Source of the DNA: an uncultured Aquimonas sp.
GTDB lineage: Bacteria > Pseudomonadota > Gammaproteobacteria > Xanthomonadales > Xanthomonadaceae
Assembly: GCF_937888285.1 (NCBI RefSeq)
Contig: NZ_CALART010000041.1
Span: 1-6,754 of the forward strand
Length of the DNA: 6,754 nt
Direction of reading: 5' to 3'
In this document: in pieces, positions 1-6,380 of the stretch
Layout: each line of letters opens with the position of its first letter
Position numbering within the stretch: the stretch's first letter is position 1
Position numbers and translations under genes: made by a program
The notes under the pieces: model-generated
What the model was told of the DNA's origin: nothing
The model's database searches: none
The model's input: the letters and a program-made list of their open reading frames with translations, nothing else

Positions 1-263
1 GGGGGGACGTCGGAGGTGACAAGCTCACCAAGCGAACGTGGGAGTCGATGGCGTCGGCGACCTACATCGCACAAACCTTCGCGCCACCGAGCATGCGGAT
101 CGTGCATGGGGGCCAGTCCCTCAAGGCGGATGTGCGCTGCTTCGCGTCCGAGGCGGGTGTGCTGTTGTTCGCGGCCCGGCTTTATCAGGGCCAAACCACG
201 AACATGCGCACCCCGGGTGGTGGATTCGCAGCGGTGCTCACGACACCCCTGATCGACGAGTAA
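1..263 (+). CDS. 3' end of an unrecognised gene, possibly an ATP-grasp-like enzyme C-terminus (5' end outside window)
   Basis: An open frame runs in from the left edge (codons in phase with position 3) to TAA at 261-263, giving about 86 residues. An ATG at 48 lies in the frame, but the frame is open upstream and no ribosome binding site precedes that ATG, so this is more likely a gene tail than a 71-residue protein. The visible tail contains an ADVRCF segment, a hydrophobic strand (VLLFAARL), then QGQTTN and a TPGGGF turn before the end. Charged DxR followed by a (T)TN element and a Gly-rich loop resembles the last strands of circularly permuted ATP-grasp ligases, where an acidic residue/Asn pair binds magnesium. 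That is inference from memory of the fold and is not secure. It converges on ackA with 35 bp between the stops, and no clear terminator hairpin is visible there. Confidence 0.55.
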   Translation, partial: GDVGGDKLTKRTWESMASATYIAQTFAPPSMRIVHGGQSLKADVRCFASEAGVLLFAARLYQGQTTNMRTPGGGFAAVLTTPLIDE

Positions 264-298
264 TCCTGACTGGAGCCGCCCTGGAGATATGCCGTGGA

Positions 299-1411
299 CT
301 ACAGCCAGGCCAGTGCCGATTCAGCCAGCTCGCGTTCCTCATCGATCGCGACGTTCCAGATCGCCGGCCCACTCCCGCCATCGATCCGTATGGCTCCTGC
401 ATCGTTGTCGCGAGACGCCAGCGCCAGACCAAGCCAGCCCAGGCGCGCGACGATGCGAGCACGCAGGCCGGGCGCGCGATGGCCGATGCCGCCGGAAAAA
501 ACCACATGGTCAACGCCCCCGATTGCCGTGGCCATGGCCGCAATGGCCTGCGCAATCCGGACTGCGAACAGCTCCACGGCAAGCTGCGCCTGGGGGTCGG
601 GGTCGGCGAGCAGCATGCGCATGTCGCCATGCCCGGCAATGCCGGCAATGCCGGCAAGGCCGGCAGCGCGGGACAGACCCTCTTCAAGCGTCTGCGCATC
701 CAGACCTTCGTGCCGGAGCAGATAAAGCAACGCACCGGGATCGAGATCCCCGGAGCGGGTAGGGCTCGGGATTCCACCCAGCGGAGTGAGCGCCATGGTG
801 GTGTCGCGGCTGCGACCATCTTCGACGGCGCAGACGCTGCAGCCACCGCCCAGATGCGCGAAGACGGCGCGGCTTTGCAGGATTCCGGCGTCGTGGCTGG
901 CGACGATCCGCAGCGCGGAGGCAAAGGCAAGCCCATGGAAACCGTAGCGGCGGATACCCAGCGCATCCCATGCTTCGGGGATGGGTAGACGCCGGCTCCA
1001 GGGGGCGAGTGAGGCGTGAAAGTCGGTGTCGAAGGCCACGCCCTGGCGGGCTTGCAGCCATCGCAGCCGCGCGGCGCGCGCGAAGGCGAGTGCGAGCGGC
1101 TGGTGCAAGGGCGCGAACGGCACCAATGCATCCAGTTTCGCGAGCACAGCTTCGTCGAGCTCACGGGACTCGTGAAGGTCACCGCCGTGCACGATCCGGT
1201 GGACCACCACCTCAGGGCCGGCCGCCGTTTCCGACAAGGTTTCGAGCAGGGTGGCAAGGCGCTCTTGCGCATCCGGGCCGACTGAAATCTCGACCCGGGA
1301 GCGCTCGACGACGCGAGGCTGTGCGCCCGGCACCTCAGCGTTCAACAGGTAGGACGCGCCCTTGAGGGTGGACGAGCCAACGTTGAGTGCCAGAAGCCGG
1401 CGCGTGGTCAT
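299..1411 (-). CDS. ackA: Acetate kinase (acetate/propionate kinase family), divergent
   Basis: A 370-residue cytoplasmic acetokinase-family enzyme, somewhat shorter than the usual ~400. The family catalyses acetyl phosphate + ADP = acetate + ATP. Visible motifs are the N-terminal phosphate loop LALNVGSSTLK (N10), HRIVHGG at 71-77 (R72), FDTDFH at 127-132 (D128, the catalytic-Asp position), RRYGFHG at 154-160 (H159), HLGGG from 186, TRSGDLDP at 218-225 (R219) and SGGIG at 306-310. Two departures stand out. The Glu after GGIG (E384 in the Methanosarcina enzyme) is His311, and the TSH that normally follows RRYGFHG is absent. The ATG at 1411 is chosen because it sits directly before the conserved N-terminal strand; an in-frame ATG at 1468 lies inside copB and would add 19 unrelated residues. 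No strong ribosome binding site is visible. The start is 19 bp after the copB stop on the same strand, so co-transcription and translational coupling are likely. The frame is intact. Confidence 0.9.
   Translation of the reverse strand: MTTRRLLALNVGSSTLKGASYLLNAEVPGAQPRVVERSRVEISVGPDAQERLATLLETLSETAAGPEVVVHRIVHGGDLHESRELDEAVLAKLDALVPFAPLHQPLALAFARAARLRWLQARQGVAFDTDFHASLAPWSRRLPIPEAWDALGIRRYGFHGLAFASALRIVASHDAGILQSRAVFAHLGGGCSVCAVEDGRSRDTTMALTPLGGIPSPTRSGDLDPGALLYLLRHEGLDAQTLEEGLSRAAGLAGIAGIAGHGDMRMLLADPDPQAQLAVELFAVRIAQAIAAMATAIGGVDHVVFSGGIGHRAPGLRARIVARLGWLGLALASRDNDAGAIRIDGGSGPAIWNVAIDEERELAESALAWL
632..667. repeat. Four-unit 9-bp tandem repeat inside ackA
   Basis: Four adjacent 9-mers (CCCGGCAAT, GCCGGCAAT, GCCGGCAAG, GCCGGCAGC) differ by one or two bases each. 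On the coding strand they give a three-residue periodicity (x-Ala-Gly) at about residues 249-260 of the acetate kinase. The family normally has a Gly/Ser-rich loop here (of the SGLLGxSGxSxDMR type), so the array fits an existing loop and may vary in copy number by slippage without breaking the frame. Confidence 0.7.
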
Positions 1412-1430
1412 AGGTGTCGCCAGTTCATGT

Positions 1431-3506
1431 TCATGGGGACCGTACCGCCCGGCGCAACAGCTGCGCATTGATCGCCACCACGATGGTGCTCAGCGACATG
1501 AGCACTGCACCAAGCGCGGGTTGCAGCATGATCCCCCATGCAGCGAGAACGCCGGCAGCGAGCGGGATGGCGACGATGTTGTACCCGGCGGCCCACCACA
1601 GGTTCTGGATCATCTTGCGATAGGTCGCCTTGCTCAATGCAATGATCGCAGGGACGTCGCGCGGGTCGCTGCGCACAAGTACGACGTCGCCAGCCTCGAC
1701 CGCGACATCCGTCCCTGTGCCGATGGCGATGCCGACGTCGGCTGTGAGCAGCGCCGGCGCGTCATTGACGCCGTCGCCCACCATCGCGACGCGCTTCCCT
1801 TGGGCCTGCAGTTCCTCGATCTTTGCCACCTTGTCCTCTGGCAGGACCTCGGCGAAGACGGTGTCGATATTGAGCTCCTTCCCGACCGCATTGCCGACTG
1901 CGGTGGAATCACCAGTCAGCAGCACAACCTCCAGTCCGTTGTCGTGCAGACGCTTGACCGCATCGAACGATTCGGGACGGATGGCGTCAGCGATCGCGAA
2001 CACGGCGAGCACCCGGTCGCCTTCCACCAGGTAGGTTGCAGATTGACCATCGGCTGCCGCTGATTCGGCAGCCCGCCGAAGCGTCTCCGGCGGTTCGACC
2101 GCGAGCATTCTCAACAGACCCGGCCCGCCAACGTGGAGCGAGCGCTCCTCGACGACTGCGCGCACGCCGCGTCCCGGCATGGACTCGAAGTCCTGCGACA
2201 TCGGAACGTCGATGCCATGTTCCTTGGCGCTGGTCATCAGCGCCTGCGCGATCGGATGTTCAGCGTCGCGCTGGACCGACGCGGCCACGCGAAGCACCTC
2301 GTCGTCGGTGAGTCCATCGGCGGCAGTGGTCTTCACGACGCGGTGCGAACCGAGCGTGAGCGTGCCTGTCTTGTCGAACACGACCGTGTTCAGCAAACGG
2401 GCCTCTTCCAGGCCGCGTCGATCGCGCACGAGCAGGCCGTTCCGTGCGCCAATCGTGGTCGAGATGGCGGTCACCAGCGGGATGGCCAGACCCAGCGCAT
2501 GGGGGCAGGCGATCACGAGCACGGTCACTACGCGCTCGATCGTGAAGCTCCACGGTCGACCGAGGAGTGGCCAGACAATGGCGGTAACCGCGGCGGAGAC
2601 GATGGCGATGATCGTGAGGTAGAACGCCGCCCGGTCCGCCAGGGCCTGGGCGCGCGAGCGCGACGTCTGGGCCTGCTCGACGAGCCGCATGATACCCGCG
2701 AGCGCGGTCTCGTCGCCGGTTCCCGTCACCTCGACACGCAACGAGCCCTGTCCGTTGACGGTGCCGGCGATCACCCGGTCGCCCGCCGACTTGTCCATCG
2801 GCTTGGACTCGCCGGTGATCATCGCTTCGTTGACGGCGCTGGTCCCTTCCTTCACGACGCCGTCGGCGGGAATGCTCGCGCCGGGCCTGATGAGCAGCAG
2901 GTCGCCGCGCTTCAGTTCCGCGACAGGGACTTCCTTCGCGGTACCGGCCTCATCCAACCGCACCGCCATATCAGGCAGCAGCTTCGCGAGTTCCTTGAGA
3001 GCGCCCTGTGCCTGGTTGATCGAACGCATCTCGATCCAGTGGCCGAGCAACATGATCGCCACCAGCGTCGCCAGCTCCCACCACAGGTCCAAGCCCTCGA
3101 CAACGCCGAGCGTGACCAACGCGCTGTAAAAGAAGGCGACGGTGATCGCAAGCGAGATCAGCGTCATCATGCCCGGCAGGCGATTTCTCAGCTCGTGGTA
3201 TCCGCCGCGGACGAACGGCGAGCCGCCGTAGAAGTACACGATCGTGCCGAACACCGCCGGGATGTACGCCGACCCCGGGAACTGTGGTGCGGTGTAGTCG
3301 AACCAATGCTGGATCATCCCGCTCCAGATCAGAGTGGGGATGGTCAGCAGCAGCGTGAGCCAGAACTTGTCGCGGAAGCTCGCCACGCTGTGGCCAGCAT
3401 GCTTGTCGTGCCCGGCATGGCCGTCGCCGTCTGCACCTTTGCGGGAATGCGGCGGTTGCTCGCCATGCGCCTGATGATCTTGATGATGATGATTGTGTTG
3501 CGTCAT
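1431..3506 (-). CDS. copB: CopB-type P1B-3 heavy-metal (Cu/Ag) translocating P-type ATPase
   Basis: A 691-residue inner-membrane pump that couples ATP hydrolysis to export of copper or silver from the cytoplasm. The first 40 residues carry 11 His and no CXXC domain, which is typical of CopB. Then come hydrophobic segments at about 47-66, 80-95, 112-136 and 141-157, and the actuator domain with TGES at 231-234. Segments at about 295-315 and 323-345 follow, the latter with the CPH ion motif (C334-P335-H336). The phosphorylation site is DKTGT (D378), the nucleotide-domain HP is at 417-418, and the hinge GDGVNDAP starts at 577. The last membrane helices carry YN (642-643), MSLST (670-674) and N680. 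CPH with MSxST places it in P1B-3, whose members move Cu+/Cu2+/Ag+; exact specificity cannot be read here. The ATG at 3506 is preceded by GGAAGA (3514-3519) with 7 nt spacing. The frame is intact, and ackA follows after 19 bp. Confidence 0.96.
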   Translation of the reverse strand: MTQHNHHHQDHQAHGEQPPHSRKGADGDGHAGHDKHAGHSVASFRDKFWLTLLLTIPTLIWSGMIQHWFDYTAPQFPGSAYIPAVFGTIVYFYGGSPFVRGGYHELRNRLPGMMTLISLAITVAFFYSALVTLGVVEGLDLWWELATLVAIMLLGHWIEMRSINQAQGALKELAKLLPDMAVRLDEAGTAKEVPVAELKRGDLLLIRPGASIPADGVVKEGTSAVNEAMITGESKPMDKSAGDRVIAGTVNGQGSLRVEVTGTGDETALAGIMRLVEQAQTSRSRAQALADRAAFYLTIIAIVSAAVTAIVWPLLGRPWSFTIERVVTVLVIACPHALGLAIPLVTAISTTIGARNGLLVRDRRGLEEARLLNTVVFDKTGTLTLGSHRVVKTTAADGLTDDEVLRVAASVQRDAEHPIAQALMTSAKEHGIDVPMSQDFESMPGRGVRAVVEERSLHVGGPGLLRMLAVEPPETLRRAAESAAADGQSATYLVEGDRVLAVFAIADAIRPESFDAVKRLHDNGLEVVLLTGDSTAVGNAVGKELNIDTVFAEVLPEDKVAKIEELQAQGKRVAMVGDGVNDAPALLTADVGIAIGTGTDVAVEAGDVVLVRSDPRDVPAIIALSKATYRKMIQNLWWAAGYNIVAIPLAAGVLAAWGIMLQPALGAVLMSLSTIVVAINAQLLRRAVRSP

Positions 3507-3523
3507 GGGTCCGTCTTCCAGGA

Positions 3524-3563
3524 TGCACTAATGCAATGATGCATCAGTGGGGAGATGGATCAA
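3524..3563 (-). promoter_or_regulatory. Candidate copB promoter with three phased ATGCA repeats
   Basis: In the 79-bp gap upstream of copB, the minus strand offers TTGATC (3563-3558) as -35 and CATCAT (3541-3536) as -10, with a 16-bp spacer. Each matches consensus at 4 of 6 positions. Over and beside the -10, the plus strand reads ATGCA at 3523, 3531 and 3539, exactly 8 bp apart, and TGATGCATCA at 3537-3546 is a perfect 10-bp palindrome. This is where an operator would be expected. It does not match a CueR, CsoR or CopY operator that I recognise, so the regulator is unknown. Confidence 0.35.
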
Positions 3564-3585
3564 CCTGACGGTCTGACGCGCCTGG

Positions 3586-4497
3586 TCAGAACTTCATCGC
3601 CGCCCCATCCCCGCGCGGGTCGGCACCGCCTTCGAAGGAGCCGGTGCGGCGGTCGATCCGGATCGCCTGGGCGTGGCCCAGCGAGCCCTCCCAGCGAGGG
3701 GCGATGGCCGCGGGGCTGCCCACGCAGGCGCAGTTCGCGCGTGGTTTCATCGGAGATGCGCGATTCCAGCAGCAGGCTGCTCGACGCCGTGCCCCAGGTG
3801 CGACCCATGAGCCAGCGCGGGGCTTCGATGGCCTGCTGCACGTCGAAGCCGAAGTCGATCATCCGTGTGAGCAGGGCCCGCCTGGGTCTGCGGCTGGCCT
3901 TCGCCACCCATGGTGCCGTAGGCCAGCATCGACGCACCGTCCCTGAGCAGCATGGCCGGGATGATGCTGTGGAAGGTGGGTCTTGCAAGGCTCGAGCCGG
4001 TTCGGGTGGCGGTCGTCGAGCGAGAAGAAGCTGCCGCGGTTCTGCATCAGCACGCCGGTGTCGCCGGCGACCACGGCCGAGCCGAAGTCGTGGTAGATCG
4101 ACTGGATGGTCGACACCACAAGGCCGTCGCCGTCGGTGGCGCAGAAATAGACGGTGTCGCCGTCAGCTGGCCGGCGGTCGGCAGCGGGACCGTAGCGCAG
4201 GCCCGGCTCGACCCCGCCGATCGGTAGCGCGCGGAGGATCGATCAGCGCGCGGCGCTCGTCGGCGTAATCATTCGACAGCAGCTTCTGCAGTGGGATGTC
4301 GACGAAGCCCGGATCGCTCAGCCATTCGTCGCGATCGACGAAGGCGATCTTCACCGCTTCCACGATGTGGTGGTAGTAGCCGGCGCTGCCTTCGCCCCAG
4401 GACGCGACGTCGAAGCCTGCGAGCAGGTTCATGGTCTGCAGCGCCGCGGGATGCAAGGACCGGGGGCGCCCGGTGCGGGGTCATTGGCGTGGCTCAT
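3586..4497 (-). pseudogene. Gamma-glutamyltransferase family protein, degenerate (internal loss and four frameshifts)
   Basis: Translated pieces line up in order as the second half of a gamma-glutamyltransferase-family protein, which cleaves or transfers gamma-glutamyl groups after autocatalytic processing at a Thr. The pieces are AALQTMNLLAGFDV through RRALIDP (to about 4234); GLRYGPAADRR then DGDTVYFCATDGDG, holding the nucleophile-Thr position, through HPNRLEP; TFHSIIPAMLLRDG through MGGEGQPQTQA; MIDFGFDVQQAIEAPRW through LLLESRI; and finally GGADPRGDGAAMKF and TGA at 3588-3586. Joining them needs four shifts, each consistent with one extra base in a C or G run, at about 4232-4236, 3978-3980, 3877-3879 and 3712-3715. 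The ATG at 4497 overlaps the upstream stop (ATGA), but its frame (MSHANDPAPGAPG) ends after about 22 codons, and the N-terminal part of the large subunit (roughly 200+ residues in the family) is missing. It is not expected to make enzyme. Confidence 0.88.
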
Positions 4498-4870
4498 GGG
4501 GTGGCTCCTTTCGATACGGGTGTTTTCGCGGCGTCATCGGCGGCCGCGGGTTTGTCCGCGGGCGCAGCGGGCCCCAGCAAGAGCCGCTGCAGCGGCGGGA
4601 TCAGGCCGCCGCAGCCCAGCGCGAACAGGCCGGCCACCACAGCAGCGCGGGGCCGCGGGTCGCGTCGAGGCTGACCAGCGGAAACGCGACCGCCATCAGC
4701 ACGAGCGAGGTACTCAGGTAGGCCTGGCGATTCTTGAACAAGGCGATCATCGATACATCTCCCAAGCCGACCAGCACGATCATCCCGACGGTCGAGATAC
4801 CCGTCACGACAAAGGCGACTAGCGTCCACGGCAGCGTCTTGCGCAACACCGCTTCCGTCATCACCCTCCA
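4494..4870 (-). pseudogene. C-terminal remnant of a multi-spanning membrane protein (probable permease), truncated and frameshifted
   Basis: The minus strand from about 4868 encodes VMTEAVLRKTLPWTLVAF onward, with hydrophobic segments consistent with three helices: one after KTLPW, one beginning AYLSTSLVLMAV, and, after a shift, AAVVAGLFALGCGG. A polar Ala/Lys/Pro-rich tail ends in SKGATP and TGA at 4496-4494. The first two helices and the third are in different frames. Restoring one C in the C-run at 4652-4649 (GGCCCC before GCGCTGCTG) joins them as TRGPRAAVVAGLF. The 5' part of the gene is absent and plus-strand propeller coding begins instead. The tail overlaps the ggt start by ATGA, so the two were once an operon, which fits a transporter for peptide or gamma-glutamyl compounds. 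The transporter family is not recognised. Confidence 0.65.
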
Positions 4871-4875
4871 AGACT
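4862..4875. other. Rearrangement breakpoint between two 5'-truncated genes
   Basis: Minus-strand membrane-protein coding ends going rightward at about 4862-4870, and plus-strand propeller coding begins at about 4869-4875. Both genes lack their 5' portions here, there is no intergenic DNA between them, and no inverted repeat or target duplication can be seen at the join. The simplest reading is a deletion or illegitimate recombination that removed both upstream ends. Confidence 0.5.
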
Positions 4876-5338
4876 TGGGCGAGGTCGCGCGAGTGCCCGT
4901 CGGCAAGGCTCGGGGCCATGTCGGCTTCACCCCGGATGGACGCCACTGCTACGTTTCCCTGCGCGACGAGAACAGCGTAGCCGTGACCGACACCGCAGGC
5001 CGGCGTGTCATCACCAAGTCCCGCTGGGGCCCCCGCCCGATCCAACTTTTCGCTCTGCCCAACGGACGTGAGTTCTACGTCGTCAATCAGGGAACGGAAG
5101 CGTCGCCCGGAAACACCGTGTCGGTCATCGACACCACGACTCAGAAGGTGATCCCTGAGATCATCACCTTGGCGGGTGCTCATGGAGTCGCCGTCAGCAC
5201 AGCGGCGACAGGGTCTTCGTCGTCAACAGTTTCGCCGACATTGTTTTGGAGATCGACCCCGAAACCCATCGCGCGGCGCGCTCCATTCCGGTGGGATCCG
5301 GTCCCGGCGGAATCACGGTCGGCGAGGGGCCGAGATAG
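4872..5338 (+). pseudogene. YVTN-type beta-propeller protein, 5'-truncated with one frameshift
   Basis: Three repeat-like units are visible: GEVARVPVGKA with HVGFTPDGRHCYVS and ENSVAVTDTAGRRV; then IQLFALPNGREFYVV with NTVSVIDTTTQKV; then, after a shift, SGDRVFVVNSFADIVLEID with ETHRAARSIPVGSGPGG, ending at TAG 5336-5338. This is the usual rhythm (VxxxPDGxxxYVxN...VSVIDxxTxKV) of YVTN propellers, often exported proteins of about 300-350 residues. Only about 155 remain. One missing base near 5198 (AGCACAGC for AGCCACAGC) switches frame between GVAVS and HSGDR. No start codon of its own survives: the frame is open back to an ATG at 4734, but that stretch is antisense to the membrane-protein remnant. 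Metal-resistance regions often carry such proteins; the function here is lost or unknown. Confidence 0.8.
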
Positions 5339-5414
5339 CAAATGTCAGGCACGGTCTTGCTGGGTGAGTCCGCCTAGCCGAAGGTTGGCCGATGCACTTG
5401 TAGTCCTGCCGCAA

Positions 5415-5443
5415 GAGCATCCCAAGGTATAATGGCGATGCTC
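5415..5443. promoter_or_regulatory. 7+7 bp inverted repeat enclosing the CDF promoter -10 (candidate operator)
   Basis: GAGCATC at 5415-5421 and its exact complement GATGCTC at 5437-5443 are separated by 15 bp that contain the TATAAT box. The symmetry centre is at 5429, on the -10 itself. A dimeric repressor bound here would block RNA polymerase. The 15-bp spacer argues against a terminator hairpin. The regulator gene is not in the window. Confidence 0.5.
5428..5433 (+). promoter_or_regulatory. -10 element TATAAT of the CDF gene
   Basis: A perfect TATAAT lies 35 bp before the CDF start codon, in the 130-bp gap between the propeller remnant and the CDF gene, and would give a leader of roughly 30 nt. 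No good -35 sits 16-18 bp upstream; the nearest TTG (TTGTAG, 5398-5403) has a 24-bp spacer. The promoter therefore looks weak or activator-dependent despite the ideal -10. The rest of the gap (5339-5414) holds nothing I recognise. Confidence 0.55.
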
Positions 5444-5454
5444 ACCCGGCCCCC

Positions 5455-5461
5455 AAAGGAG
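5455..5461 (+). promoter_or_regulatory. Ribosome binding site of the CDF gene
   Basis: AAAGGAG is 7 nt upstream of the ATG at 5469, a near-ideal Shine-Dalgarno that fixes the start. Confidence 0.8.
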
Positions 5462-5468
5462 CCCGACG

Positions 5469-6380
5469 ATGGCTAAACTCGGCTCTGGTCAGTCGGGGCA
5501 CGCGCCTGCGACGACCGACAAGCGAGCGCTGGCCATCTCGGGCTGGCTCACCGGCGTCTACTTCGTGATTGAACTGGGAATCGGGCTCTGGACGGGCTCC
5601 GTCGCGGTCACCTCCGACGCTTTCCACACCTTCTCCGCTGTCGGCGGCGTCCTCATCGCCTTGGTCGCGCTACAGCTCGGGGAGCGCAAATCCAGCCCCG
5701 CCCGGACATTCGGTTATGTGCGCGCCGAGATACTGGGCGCCCTATTCAACGGCCTGTTCCTCGCGATCATGGCCATGTTCGTCTTCGGGATGGGCGCGAT
5801 GCGGCTGATGGAGCCCATCGATCTGCCGACGACGCCCATGCTGATCGCGGCGGCCGGGGGCATCGCTACGGAATTGGTCGCGCTCTGGCTGCTCTACGAG
5901 CGACAGAAGGCCGACTTGAACCTCCGCGGCGCCTATTGGCATATCCTCCAGACTTTCGTCGGCAGCTTCCTGATCATCGTGTCCGCCCTGGTGATCCGCT
6001 TCACGGGCTTCCTGGCGATCGACCCGCTGCTGGGGATGGCGTTCGGAGTAGTGCTCCTGTGGGCGTCATGGGGGATCACGAAAGACGCTCTCCACATCCT
6101 CCTGCAAGGCACGCCCCAGGATCTCGATCTGCACGCCGCGATCGCCGCGATTCGTGAACTGGAGGGCGTCACCGACGTCCACCACGTCCACGCATGGAGC
6201 CTGACGTCGGGCGTCAATGTTTTCTCAAGCCATGTCAGGGTGCGCAGCATGGCGGAAGGCGACCGCGTGCTGCGGGAGGTGAGCGGCCTCCTGCGCGAGC
6301 GATTCCAAATCTACTTCTCGGCCACCCAGATCGAGGACCGCTGCCTTGCGACCGAAGAGGAGGCGACCGCGATCGAATAA
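5469..6380 (+). CDS. Cation diffusion facilitator (CDF) family efflux transporter with a non-canonical metal site
   Basis: A 303-residue inner-membrane antiporter of the CzcD/ZnT type; the family exports Zn2+, Cd2+, Co2+ and related ions in exchange for protons. Six helices are visible (about 21-42, 45-70, 87-113, 122-143, 152-177 and 183-203), followed by a cytoplasmic domain with DVHHVHAWSLTSG at 236-248 and TQIED near the end. Family hallmarks include GYVRAEILGALFNG (82-95). In helix 2 the usual HxxxD reads H53-TFS-A57, and in helix 5 H158-ILQ-T162, so both His remain but both Asp ligands are gone. The His usually found just before the C-terminal TIQIE-like strand is also absent (YFSATQIED), and there is no His-rich loop between helices 4 and 5. 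The start is well supported: AAAGGAG (5455-5461) lies 7 nt before ATG. The frame is intact, which argues for selection and against decay. The substrate is uncertain. Confidence 0.93.
   Translation: MAKLGSGQSGHAPATTDKRALAISGWLTGVYFVIELGIGLWTGSVAVTSDAFHTFSAVGGVLIALVALQLGERKSSPARTFGYVRAEILGALFNGLFLAIMAMFVFGMGAMRLMEPIDLPTTPMLIAAAGGIATELVALWLLYERQKADLNLRGAYWHILQTFVGSFLIIVSALVIRFTGFLAIDPLLGMAFGVVLLWASWGITKDALHILLQGTPQDLDLHAAIAAIRELEGVTDVHHVHAWSLTSGVNVFSSHVRVRSMAEGDRVLREVSGLLRERFQIYFSATQIEDRCLATEEEATAIE

Noticed and set aside
38..988. Plus-strand open frame of 316 codons covering the ackA 3' half
   Set aside because: Antisense to ackA and overlapping the left gene tail in another frame; composition is that of a shadow frame.
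238..1272. Minus-strand open frame of 344 codons over ackA
   Set aside because: Same strand as ackA but a different frame; the Ser/Arg/Pro-rich translation has no recognisable motifs, whereas the ackA frame has all of them.
2133..3539. Long plus-strand open frame (468 codons) across the copB region
   Set aside because: It is exactly antisense to the copper ATPase, whose every catalytic motif is intact. The translation is rich in Arg, His and Asp with no family motif, as expected for an antisense frame in GC-rich DNA.
4734..4871. Upstream extension of the propeller frame to an ATG at 4734
   Set aside because: These about 45 codons are antisense to the transmembrane segments of the membrane-protein remnant and have no propeller pattern; the frame is open by chance.
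4870..5183. Upstream part of a 229-codon minus-strand frame ending at 4494
   Set aside because: Only its last part (about 4494-4650) encodes the membrane-protein tail; the rest is antisense to the propeller or out of frame with the membrane helices.
5370..5395. Possible terminator hairpin after the propeller remnant (CCTAGCC/GGTTGG)
   Set aside because: Pairing breaks after two or three base pairs and no T-run follows.
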